Origin: Histomonas meleagridis
Lineage: Eukaryota > Parabasalia > Tritrichomonadida > Dientamoebidae
Assembly (NCBI GenBank): GCA_020186115.1
Contig: WSYJ01000001.1
Span: 496,001-560,000, forward strand
Reading direction: 5' to 3'
Length of the DNA stretch: 64,000 nucleotides
Below, one piece after another: positions 39,621 through 49,915 of this stretch (within the stretch, counting starts at the first letter, position 1; each line of letters opens with the position of its first letter). The position numbers and the translations under genes are program-made. The notes below the pieces were generated by a model that saw only the letters and a list, made by a program, of their open reading frames with translations, did not search any database and was not told the DNA's origin.

Positions 39621-41831
39621 ATGCTCGTCTTTTCATCAATTCTGTATGCTTTTCATTCTATCAAGCTTAATGCAACTTTTCAAGCTCCCTACGGATGTGG
39701 AAAAGGAAGTGTCAAACTTACATGGAATAAAAATGAAATCAATGATAATACTTATTATAAAATTTTTCAAAAAACATCGGAAGATGACTACGGTTGGGAA
39801 GTAATAAGTACGTATAAGAAAGATACATATATTAATGTTTTGAATATTTATCCTTCAAATAGTAGTAAAGGCCAGAAATCAAATTCAACACCTTTTCCTA
39901 TTCCCATAGCAGATATGAAATTTAATTCTCAAAAGGGTGATCCTGTGGAATACCCTCTATCAGCATCTTTAAAAGTTTGGATGGAAGGTGGTAAGATAAA
40001 TGGAGTAACCTCACAAGCTTATGGCAACAATACTGATACAGACGAAACAATAATGAATGTAACACTTATTTCAATTGATGAATTTGAAGCAGCAGTTAGA
40101 AATGATAGTGAATGGGTATATCTGTTTGATGTTATTGTTCTTGGTTTCTGGACTGAAAATGGAGGCTTTTCTCTCTCAACAGAATGTTCAGAGAAAATTA
40201 TTCAGCAATACATTCAAAGAGGATATGGTTTTCTTGCAGGTCATGGAGTATTATCTCCATTATTTTGCAATATGACCGATGAAGGATACAAGGCTGCAAG
40301 CTTAGTATCAATTAGTAACTTGTTTGGAATGGAAGTTGAACTAGCAAAATATCTAGTGCTCGATCCAGTAATATTTATCTTCATAATGATAGCTTAATTC
40401 ATAAGTATCCATGGAAACTTAAAAATCCGAATAAAGAAAAACATGAAATTTCCGAGACATATACAACAAACCAAACTACCAGCGGCAATATTAGGTTTTA
40501 TCTGAGTTATTATGATGATGAAAAAAAATCCAAATTTTATCTCACAACATACGGCAATACTGCAGTAATTCAATTAAGAGAAAATCCAAATTATTACGAA
40601 AAAAAAATCCTTACGAATACAATTTTTCACCTGAAGCAAAGAATAAATGAAAATCATTTTGAAGATCATGTCTATTCTCAAGATTTAGCAAAGCCATTAA
40701 AACCAGAAATTAGTTATGATAAAACTAATCACATTATTAAAGTACATGCTGATGATGAAGGAACTAAATATTTCTACAAAGTTAAAGAGTATGATTATAC
40801 TGGAAATTGTATCTCAGAGTCAAATGTAGCAAGTGTCGATGTTGTTACAGGAATATTTAAATATTTATATATAATTAATAATGATGATGATGTTTCGAGA
40901 TCAGATAAAGAGGAAGAATCACTCAATGGTTTTATTAACATAAGTGATAAAAAAATAACAAATTCACACTATATTCATGTAAGTGCTGTTGATAATGCTA
41001 ATAACATTGGAGGAAAAACATCATGCAGATTAATGGAAATTACACAAGAACCAATCACATATCCATTTTCACCAAGTAATACATTTTTTAAATCAAATAC
41101 ATATACACAAAGTAATACATATACTAAGTCAAATACATATTCTAAATCGAATACATATTCTAAATCAAACACATATACTAAATCAAACACATATACTAAA
41201 TCAAACACATATACTAAATCAAACACATATACACAAAGTAATACATACACTAATTCGAATACATATACACAAAGTAATACATTTTCTAAATCGAATACAT
41301 TTTCTAAATCGAATACATATACACAAAGTAATACATTTACAAATACATTAAAATCAGGTGAAATATTGACACATTCGTATATTATTACACAATCGTTATA
41401 TATCACACAAACGATTATTAATCAAACATTTATAACGGAGACACAACTTTTCACAGAAATTGAACGAACAGAAACATATATTCGAACTGAATTTATATAT
41501 TATAAATATAATGTTGTTCAATTTTCATCATATTATTATTTTTATTCTGATTTTTATACTATTATTGAAGGATACGAAATATCAGGAGAAGAAGGACTTT
41601 CTACAGAAGTTTTAATTGGTATTATTTGTGGATCGATTGGTATTTTATTTATTCTTATTGGGATTATCATGTTTTTTAATTAAAAGTAATCATAATAACA
41701 ACGAACGAAAAGAAGACGATGGAGAATCAGAAGAAAGTATATTGACAGGAATCAAAGAACCAATTCAAGAAGAAGATGTCAACAAAGACATCAGCACATT
41801 TGTTCTTGGGGAAGATGACAAATGGCTATGA
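39621..41831 (+). pseudogene. Surface protein with stalk repeats, two frameshifts
   Basis: This is the forward paralogue of the intact gene at 45789-48023. An ATG and signal-like N-terminus lead into the ectodomain (S-L-K-V-W-M-E-G-G; F-D-V-I-V-L-G-F-W; G-F-L-A-G-H-G-V-L-S-P). The frame is lost near 40345-40355, probably in the AAAA of GCAAAATATC. It is regained one register off and runs through the rest of the ectodomain (F-Y-L-T-T-Y-G-N-T-A-V-I-Q-L), the T-(Y/F)-T-(K/Q)-S-N stalk and the membrane segment. A second shift at about 41673 results from six T where the paralogues have five; after it the tail ends D-D-K-W-L. The 3' part forms an inverted repeat with 42503-43301. Confidence 0.8.
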
Positions 41832-41871
41832 TCATAAAATAGAGCGATTCATAATATTGATATCGAATTTA
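41070..41871 (+). repeat. Left arm of an 800-bp inverted repeat
   Basis: The sequence is nearly identical to the reverse complement of 42503-43301. Visible differences are the extra T near 41673 and two extra bases near 41841. It covers the stalk, membrane and tail region of the surface gene and about 40 nt beyond the stop. Confidence 0.9.
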
Positions 41872-42502
41872 ATCGATAAAACTTAGCCAAAAAAAAGTAA
41901 AACAAATTCCATAAAAAAAAAACTAGTTTATTTAATGTTACTGTTAATAAGCTGATCAATTTTCTGGAACTTCTATATTGTATGATTTGGAAAAAATTAG
42001 TTCTATGTGATAACCTATGATTAACATACTGATAATTATTACTCATATCAAATATTTAAAATTTGATATTGTAGCATAAGGATAGATAAAGAAACAAAAA
42101 TAGAGAAAGTTTTATAAAAGTTCCTGATGAAGATGTACATGATGTTCATCATTTTAATTTCAAAATTTATGAAAATGTTTGCTAACAAAAAATTATTCTT
42201 TTTAGATTCTGATTCCAAATTAAAAAATGTAATAACAGTATTCCCAGTATTAAATTCATGACAATTTTATACCTTAATTTCTTTTGATGTAACTGTTGAT
42301 TAAAGTTCCTGAAATATATGATAAAATAATATAAAATTTTGATTAATTTTATATTTATATAACGTATACAATATGTAAATATAATATCAAGAATGTATTT
42401 TTATTTGTTTCTATTGGGTTTTTAAGTTATAGACATAAAATAAAATCAAATTAAATTGTGACCATTCAAAGAATATCTTAAGATCCTAATAGAAAAATTA
42501 TA
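41872..42502. other. Spacer between the arms of the inverted repeat
   Basis: About 630 nt of AT-rich, non-coding sequence lie between the convergent 3' ends of two surface genes. Confidence 0.5.
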
Positions 42503-43301
42503 TAAATTCGATATCAATATTATGAATCGCTATTTTATGATCATAGCCATTTGTCATCTTCCCCAAGAACAAATGTGCTGATGTCTTTGTTGACATCTTC
42601 TTCTTGAATTGGTTCTTTGATTCCTGTCAATATACTTTCTTCTGATTCTCCATCGTCTTCTTTTCGTTCGTTGTTATTATGATTACTTTTAATTAAAAAC
42701 ATGATAATCCCAATAAGAATAAATAAAATACCAATCGATCCACAAATAATACCAATTAAAACTTCTGTAGAAAGTCCTTCTTCTCCTGATATTTCGTATC
42801 CTTCAATAATAGTATAAAAATCAGAATAAAAATAATAATATGATGAAAATTGAACAACATTATATTTATAATATATAAATTCAGTTCGAATATATGTTTC
42901 TGTTCGTTCAATTTCTGTGAAAAGTTGTGTCTCCGTTATAAATGTTTGATTAATAATCGTTTGTGTGATATATAACGATTGTGTAATAATATACGAATGT
43001 GTCAATATTTCACCTGATTTTAATGTATTTGTAAATGTATTACTTTGTGTATATGTATTCGATTTAGAAAATGTATTCGATTTAGAAAATGTATTACTTT
43101 GTGTATATGTATTCGAATTAGTGTATGTATTACTTTGTGTATATGTGTTTGATTTAGTATATGTGTTTGATTTAGTATATGTGTTTGATTTAGTATATGT
43201 GTTTGATTTAGAATATGTATTCGATTTAGAATATGTATTTGACTTAGTATATGTATTACTTTGTGTATATGTATTTGATTTAAAAAATGTATTACTTGGT
43301 G
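42503..43301 (-). repeat. Right arm of an 800-bp inverted repeat
   Basis: Partner of 41070-41871. A third, direct copy of its coding part is found at 45789-46345 in the next paralogue. Confidence 0.9.
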
Positions 43302-44858
43302 TATATAACTAGATTTAGTATATGTATTACTTTGTGTAAATATATTGGATTTAGTATACGTATTTGATTTCGTAAATGTATTTGTTTCAGGCTTTATTGT
43401 TGTTATCTTCTGAATGCCTTTTATATTAAATGTTGATATTGATCCAATATTACTGGCATTATCAATTGCTGCAATATGAATGTAATTTTCGAAATTTCCA
43501 GCTATATTAAAATCAATAATATTATTTGATGTAGAATGATCAAGATCTTTAACGTCTGACCGCCATTTCGTGTTAAAAGTATAAATGTATTTTGTTATAT
43601 TGGTTTCGACCTTTATCGTTATTTTATTTGACTCATCAATAAGATTTCCTTCATAGTCATATGCTTGAACCTTGTATTCATATTCAGTTCCAACATCATG
43701 AGCAATAATATATAGACAATTATTTTCTGTATTGTATACAAGATAATCGATTTCAGGGCCATTTTTATCATGTGCATAGATATGATCTTCAAATGTATTA
43801 TTTGTTGTTCTCTGCTTCAGATGGAAAATTGTGTTTGCAAGAATCTTTTTCTCTATTTCAGTAGGCATGAAATTTTCATTATCAATTTTTAGTTGAATCA
43901 TTGCTGCATTATTATTTGTCGTGAGATAGAATCTATTTTTTGCTTCGGTTCTATATTCTGTTATAAGTGAAAACCAAATATCCCCTGTGGCAGACTGAAA
44001 TGTTGTTTTGGTATCAGTAATCGTGATTTCATCTCTATAATTTCCAATATTCCATGGGTATTTTGTAAGTAATCCTTTATTACGAAGTCTGATTTTAGAA
44101 GAAGAGTACTGGTCAAAATGACCATTATCGATTTCTTTAACTTTAATTCCAAACATATCACGAATAAGAACTAAGCTTTCAGGAATATATTCACCATCTT
44201 CATAATCACAAAAAATATATGATAATGTACCATGTCCTGCAAGAAATCCATATCCCCGATTGATGTATTCTCTAATGGTTTGATTCGAACTCTTTGTAGA
44301 AAGAGAATAACCACCATTTTCTTCTCAAAATCCAAGAACAATAACATCAAAGTGATATATCCATTCATCATTATTTTCAACTTTTGTTTCGAATTCATCA
44401 ATTGTAATAGTTGTTACATTCATAATCGGTTTGTTGGTCTCACCAATGGTAATATTACCATAAGCAAATGATGTCTCGTCATCAATTGAACCACCTTCCA
44501 TCCAAACCTTCAATGATGCTGATTTGGGTAAACACTTATCATTTGCATCAATACCAAACTGCATTCTTGCATCGGGAATATAATATTTCCAATTTCTAAT
44601 CGTTTTTTGACCTTTAGTACTGTTGGACATTGATGGATAAATATTTAAGACATTAATGGGATTTCGATTCTCATATGTACTTATTGTCTCCCAATTATTA
44701 TTCCATTGCAAAATTTTATAGTACACATGATTTACATTAATTAGTTTCGTTTCCCACTGAAGATATACCCCTCCTTTCCCATTTGCATATGTAGTATTGG
44801 AGGTAGCATTGAGTATTATAGTTTGGTTCGATATAATCAGCAAAATACATATGAACAT
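42541..44858 (-). pseudogene. Surface protein paralogue with nonsense codon and frameshift
   Basis: The N-terminal frame (signal-like M-F-I-C-I-L-L-I-I-S, then S-L-K-V-W-M-E-G-G) ends at a TGA at 44325-44327, in F-D-V-I-V-L-G-F-stop. Both paralogues have Trp at this point, so TGG has become TGA. The frame continues behind it (E-E-N-G-G-Y-S-L-S ... G-F-L-A-G-H-G) through the ectodomain to the first stalk repeats. It then slips near 43311, where the original stalk frame continues to the membrane segment and the D-D-K-W-L end at 42541. TGA is a genuine stop in this genome, for example in glutamate dehydrogenase. It is dead unless the stop is read through and the slip is an error. Confidence 0.8.
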
Positions 44859-45788
44859 TAGAAGAAAAAGAACTCTTTTGACCGATATACAATGATTCAC
44901 GTGGTGTTGTTTTAAATTGAGACAAAAGTAATAACTTTTTCAGACATAATTGTTGGTTTGTCAATTGAAATTTCTGAGTGAACAAATGGTGTTATTTCAA
45001 CAACTGTTGTTTTTTCAAATTTGAATCAAACCCCCAAATTGCGTCGAATTTTATGAAAAGTTCACATGAATAAGGGATGCAAAATAGGCTTTTCTTCATT
45101 TCATTTATTATTTATCTCAGACATTATTCAACTTGAATTTGTAACAGAGTGGTTTAGATACAGTGGGTTCATTATCTTGAATTCAAAAATAGTTATCACT
45201 ATTGATTAAGTTAAAAAAAATTCAGTTAATATCATATGTTGAATCAAATCATAATTAAAGAGTTTCATTTTTACTAAGTAATTCATATGGATTCTTTAAA
45301 TTGACAAAGAATGTTTTCAAAGATTAAGAATTTTCTTAATAAAATTCGTGCTTTTCTTTTATCTAGAATGTATCTTCATATATATTTAAAAAAATTGTAT
45401 TTTCTTTAGATGTTGTGAATATAAATCAGAGAAATTGAACATTGCGTTAAATGTTGTTGTTTCTTCATCATTTTTAATGCTTTTTTTTAAACTGCTTCAT
45501 ATAATTACCTTATTTAATACATTTTCAAACTTTCTACAAACAACACCAATTATATTAAAATTTTTATTAAATTACAATTTCTATCATTATTAATATCATT
45601 ATTATACTTGAAAAGGGAATAAAAATCAATATTAATATTAACATTTAAAATCAATCAACATGAATTGGAAACATTCTTCATATCAAATATTTATGAATAC
45701 AATAAAAATTGATTTTATTTTCATGATGAGCAAAATATTATATCAACATAAATCTATTAATCATGCATTGAAATTTGATATTTGATGT
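44859..45788. other. Intergenic region
   Basis: About 930 nt without a supported gene between two tandem surface paralogues on the reverse strand. Confidence 0.45.
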
Positions 45789-48023
45789 TTATAACCATTT
45801 GTCATCTTCACCAAGAACAAATGCACTGATTTCTTTATTCACATCTTCTTCTTGTGTTGGTAAATTTCCGTTACTAACTGCACTTTCTTTCGATTTTTCA
45901 TTTCGTTTGTTATTATGATTACTTTTAATTAAAAACATGATAATCCCAATAAGAATAAATAAAATACCAATCGATCCACAAATAATACCAATTAAAACTT
46001 CTGTAGAAAGTCCTTCTTCTCCTGATATTTCGTATCCTTCAATAATAGTATAAAAATCAGAATAAAAATAATAATATGATGAAAATTGAACAACATTATA
46101 TTTATAATATATAAATTCAGTTCGAATATATGTTTCTGTTCGTTCAATTTCTGTGAAAAGTTGTGTCTCCGTTATAAATGTTTGATTAATAATCGTTTGT
46201 GTGATATATAACGATTGTGTAATAATATACGAATGTGTCAATATTTCACCTGATTTTAATGTATTTGTAAATGTATTACTTTGTGTATATGTATTCGATT
46301 TAGAAAATGTATTCGATTTAGAAAATGTATTACTTTGTGTATATGTATTTGATTTAGTAAATGTATATGACTTAGAATATGTATTTGAATTAGTAAATGT
46401 ATTTGAATTAGTAAATGTATTTGAATTAGAATATGTATTCGATTTCGAAAATGTATTTGATGGCACAACTGAACTTGCCTTTGAGTATATATTTGATGTC
46501 CAAGCTGTTATGTGCTCTTCTTTTTTGATTTTATTGATTTTTCTGTCAAACATTTCTCCAATGTTGTTGGCATTATCTATTATTTGAATATGAACATAAT
46601 CATCATAATATTCTGAGTATTCAAATTCGATTATATTCTCTTCAATTTCGGCGAAATATTGATCAGTATCGCATGTTCTCTTTTCATTAATTTTGTATTT
46701 ATATCTTGAAATACCTGTCGTAACATTAACAGTTTCTTCGTTTGATTCAGTAATGTAATTTCCTTCATTATCATATGCTACAACTTTGTATGTATATGAA
46801 CTTCCAAGATCATAAGCATAAATTCTTATCCTTTTTTTATGATGTATTATGTTTTTTGAAATTGATGATACTTTCGGGGCTTCCCAATCATGCGAGTAAA
46901 AATGATCTTCAAAATGTTCATCGGTTGTTCTCTGTTTTAGGTGGAAGATTGTGTTTGCAAGAATTTTCCTCTCTTTTTCTGAAATATCATCACTATTTCC
47001 TAATTGAATAACTGCTGTATTACCATATGTTGTAAGATAGAAATTTTGTTCATTATCATTATTATTCTTAAATGAATACCAAATATCTCCTGAAGCATAC
47101 TGGTTTGTTGTACTTGTACTACAAATCGAAATTGTTTCCTCATGAATTTCCCATGGATAATTATTAATAAGTCCATTTCTCTTGCTGTTTGTAATTTCAT
47201 CAGAGCCAATTCCGTCAGAACAGCAATTATCAATTTTATCAACTTTATCAATCATAATTCCAAACAACTTGCGGATCGAAACCATACTTGCATCATTGTA
47301 TTTATCTGTTTCACTAATTGTACAAAATATAGGTGACAACACGCCATGCCCTACAAGAAAACCGTGTCCTCTATTAATATAATCTCGAATAGTTTGATTG
47401 GAAATATTGGTTGACAATGAGTATCCTCCATTATAATACCAGAAGCCAAGAACAACGACATCAAACTGATATATCCATTGAGTGTCATTCGCGATTGCTT
47501 CTTCGAATTCAGCAATAGATTTAAGTGTTACATTCATTGTCATTTCATTAGTTTCGTTATAAAAACTGTAAGTATCTGATGAAGTATTATCAATTTTTCC
47601 TCCTTCCATCCAAACCTTCAATGAAGCAGATTCGGGTATAGTCCGTTCATACTCATTTGAGACAGTCTTAAATGACATTGAAACAGTTGGAATGGAAAAT
47701 TTTTCTTCTGAATTTGATTCATATCCTTTACTACTATTTGAAGGATAAATATTCAAAACCTTAATGGGAACTCCTTTTGTGTATGTGCTTATTGCCTCCC
47801 AATCATTATCATTGATTTTTCGAAAAATTTTATAATGAGAAAAATTCGAATAATTACCATTAATTTTCCATTTAAGATCAACGCCACCTTTCCCCCGACC
47901 ATACGAAGAATTGGAAGTAGCATTTAAATTAATTTCAATAATAGATATAACACCAAAGATACAAAAGATCATTTGTTTTGTGAAAATCAAACTACAGAAT
48001 ATTTTGAACTGCGATAAAGTCAT
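45789..48023 (-). CDS. Type I surface protein with unusual ectodomain and T(Y/F)T(K/Q)SN stalk
   Basis: This is the only intact member of the three paralogues: 744 residues from the first ATG (48023). An N-terminal hydrophobic stretch (M-I-F-C-I-F-G-V-I-S-I-I) serves as signal. The ectodomain contains S-L-K-V-W-M-E-G-G, F-D-V-V-V-L-G-F-W and G-H-G-F-L-V-G-H-G-V-L-S, which recall the glutamine-amidotransferase-like fold of bacterial DUF5057 surface proteins. Then come I-F-H-L-K-Q-R-T and F-E-D-H, and a later Ig/fibronectin-like part. The stalk hexamers lie at about residues 515-590, followed by a Tyr-rich block, a membrane segment (L-I-G-I-I-C-G-S-I-G-I-L) and a tail ending G-E-D-D-K-W-L. A role in surface contact is inferred. 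The frame extends 12 codons upstream without ATG. Confidence 0.75.
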   Translation of the reverse strand: MTLSQFKIFCSLIFTKQMIFCIFGVISIIEINLNATSNSSYGRGKGGVDLKWKINGNYSNFSHYKIFRKINDNDWEAISTYTKGVPIKVLNIYPSNSSKGYESNSEEKFSIPTVSMSFKTVSNEYERTIPESASLKVWMEGGKIDNTSSDTYSFYNETNEMTMNVTLKSIAEFEEAIANDTQWIYQFDVVVLGFWYYNGGYSLSTNISNQTIRDYINRGHGFLVGHGVLSPIFCTISETDKYNDASMVSIRKLFGIMIDKVDKIDNCCSDGIGSDEITNSKRNGLINNYPWEIHEETISICSTSTTNQYASGDIWYSFKNNNDNEQNFYLTTYGNTAVIQLGNSDDISEKERKILANTIFHLKQRTTDEHFEDHFYSHDWEAPKVSSISKNIIHHKKRIRIYAYDLGSSYTYKVVAYDNEGNYITESNEETVNVTTGISRYKYKINEKRTCDTDQYFAEIEENIIEFEYSEYYDDYVHIQIIDNANNIGEMFDRKINKIKKEEHITAWTSNIYSKASSVVPSNTFSKSNTYSNSNTFTNSNTFTNSNTYSKSYTFTKSNTYTQSNTFSKSNTFSKSNTYTQSNTFTNTLKSGEILTHSYIITQSLYITQTIINQTFITETQLFTEIERTETYIRTEFIYYKYNVVQFSSYYYFYSDFYTIIEGYEISGEEGLSTEVLIGIICGSIGILFILIGIIMFLIKSNHNNKRNEKSKESAVSNGNLPTQEEDVNKEISAFVLGEDDKWL
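46255..46470 (-). repeat. Coding 18-nt minisatellite of the surface-protein stalk
   Basis: About twelve tandem hexamers of the type T-(Y/F)-(T/S)-(K/Q/N)-S-N. Related arrays are at about 41072-41345 and 43014-43300, where the number and order of units differ. Confidence 0.85.
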
Positions 48024-48503
48024 TTGACAACTTTTCACGGCTCTTAACAACTTTTTCAAATATGCATACTCAAAATCGAAAGCATTCTTTCGGAAGTGAA
48101 ATACAATCGATCGGTTTCAATTGAATTGTCTTACAAAAAGTTTTATCGTTTTCCCCTTGATTTCCAGTTTATTACTGTGACAGGTTAGGCGTTAACCAAA
48201 CAAACACAGTGAAAGAATGTTGCAAAAATCAAATCCAACTTTGCTCGTGTTTTATATCTAGGTTGTCTCAACAAGTCAAAGCAACTTCAAATTTTAAACA
48301 CCATTTGGCCTTTTTTCGTTTTATCTACTTAAATAAAGCTTATAAAATGAATTAACAAACAATAAATCTTTTCATATCCTTTTCATATTAATTTCCAAAG
48401 AAATTATTTCTATATATATCACAACAATTTTTGAATTTTTTAACATTAATGTTAAATGAATTCATAAATGCATTATTATTTTTATTTAAATCTGTATTAA
48501 AAA
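48024..48503. other. Intergenic region
   Basis: About 480 nt without a recognisable gene or RNA. Confidence 0.4.
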
Positions 48504-49880
48504 TCACGTATTTTCTTGAGGTTCTGAGACCAAATCAAGAAATGTTGTAACTGTTTCCCCAACTTCATTTTCCCCATTTTCTTTTGCAATTTCTTCTAAT
48601 GTGTTCAATGCTCCATTTTGTTCAAATATGCCGGTTACCATTTGTGTGAAGTCGTCTGTATTAATCTTTGTGATCAAACAATTCATTGTGTATGCAACAT
48701 CTGATGCGACTTCTACACCGCTAAAGACGCATTCACTCATCATCTCAATAATTGTTTCATTAAAAAATTCGTTTGCATCTTCTTCTGTTGATTTCATAGC
48801 AAATTCTCTTAACAATGGAATGAGTAATACTTTGATACCAAATGAACATGAATTGAAAATATTCCAAAAATCATTTGATATCATCCTAAGAATGAGATCA
48901 TGAACATACTCTTGTCCATTCATTGTCCAAACTCGAAGCATTTGCATTAAGTTAATGATGACTTTGGTATCATCCCACCGGAAACAACTTAAAACATCTG
49001 AAATAATATCAAATTTATCAAATTCTTCAAAAGGGAAATCTGGAACTTGACTAATTTGATAAAGGAAATTTGCACATGTTCTGCGAAGTTTTTTATGATT
49101 TGAACGCAGACCTTCTGAAATTACACTAAGTAAAGATTGTTGAAAAAAGATTTCATATATTGAATATGTCTTGGAAAAAAGTTGAAGAAGACCTTTCAAA
49201 CCACAATGTTTCGCATATGGAAGTTCTTCATGACAAATAGATATGAAAAAAGGAATGGCATGATTCTGAAACGAAACTTGATACTGACCAAAATCTTGTT
49301 TAGATGAAGCAAGAAAAAATTTGCACTTGGATTCATAGACTTCTTTTGTAGGACATTGAAGAGAACTCATTGTATCAATAATTCCATTTTCAAAAACTGC
49401 TTCTCGAAGTGTGAGTGATTTTTCGATGGAATACATTGCCACAAAGATCGCATAAATTATTATTTCTTGTTCATCACTTTTATTGATAAGAAGATTGATC
49501 CACTCATAAAATCGTGTATGAGCTAAAAGCTCTTGTTTCTCTTGTTCAAAAATTTGCGTAATGTAGCAAAAAGATAAAATAACAGCTCTTTGTGTTCTTG
49601 TATCTTGTAAATAATTTAAATAAGCAAAGAAGACATCAGGACTCATTTCTTCTAATACAAAATTTGTATTCCTTCTTAAATAATCAGCAATTTGGAAAAC
49701 AGCATAAAAACTATTATTTTGACTTAAATCCATTAATGCATTTCTAACTTGACTTTTAGAAAGCATTTCTTGTTCCTTTTCATTTCCATCCTTTTGTTCA
49801 TGAACCAAATCCAAAAAATCTGTCTTAATGCCAAATTGTTTAGTTCTTTTTTTTTCGATTTTTTGTCTTTTGTAATTCAT
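48504..49880 (-). CDS. Armadillo-repeat protein with basic N-terminus, importin-alpha-like
   Basis: The 458-residue protein starts with a strongly basic stretch (M-N-Y-K-R-Q-K-I-E-K-K-R-T-K-Q-F) that could be an importin-beta-binding or nuclear segment. It continues as alpha-helical repeats of about 42 residues with armadillo spacing (H-C-G-L-K-G-L-L-Q-L; R-R-T-C-A-N-F-L-Y-Q-I-S; A-Y-T-M-N-C-L-I). The layout resembles the karyopherin-alpha or CTNNBL1 type of ARM protein, but the conserved W-x-x-x-N arrays of true importin-alpha are not obvious. It starts 35 nt from the divergent transporter gene, so they share a very short promoter region. Confidence 0.6.
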   Translation of the reverse strand: MNYKRQKIEKKRTKQFGIKTDFLDLVHEQKDGNEKEQEMLSKSQVRNALMDLSQNNSFYAVFQIADYLRRNTNFVLEEMSPDVFFAYLNYLQDTRTQRAVILSFCYITQIFEQEKQELLAHTRFYEWINLLINKSDEQEIIIYAIFVAMYSIEKSLTLREAVFENGIIDTMSSLQCPTKEVYESKCKFFLASSKQDFGQYQVSFQNHAIPFFISICHEELPYAKHCGLKGLLQLFSKTYSIYEIFFQQSLLSVISEGLRSNHKKLRRTCANFLYQISQVPDFPFEEFDKFDIISDVLSCFRWDDTKVIINLMQMLRVWTMNGQEYVHDLILRMISNDFWNIFNSCSFGIKVLLIPLLREFAMKSTEEDANEFFNETIIEMMSECVFSGVEVASDVAYTMNCLITKINTDDFTQMVTGIFEQNGALNTLEEIAKENGENEVGETVTTFLDLVSEPQENT

Positions 49881-49896
49881 TTAATGGCTTTGTATG

Positions 49897-49901
49897 TCAT
49901 A
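49897..49901 (+). promoter_or_regulatory. Trichomonad initiator TCATA of the amino-acid transporter
   Basis: TCATA fits TCA(C/T)(A/T), and its A lies 17 nt before the ATG at 49916. The spacer is shared with the divergent ARM gene. Confidence 0.5.
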
Positions 49902-49915
49902 GTGACCGTTAAAAA

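Noticed and set aside
40975-41406. Reverse open frame with Val/Tyr/Leu repeats
   Set aside because: It is the antisense of the T-Y-T-K-S-N stalk minisatellite; the same shadow appears at 42965 and 46201.
8217-44327. Genetic code with TGA as Trp
   Set aside because: Glutamate dehydrogenase and the UVR remnant end in TGA at natural ends, and the interrupted genes carry other damage.
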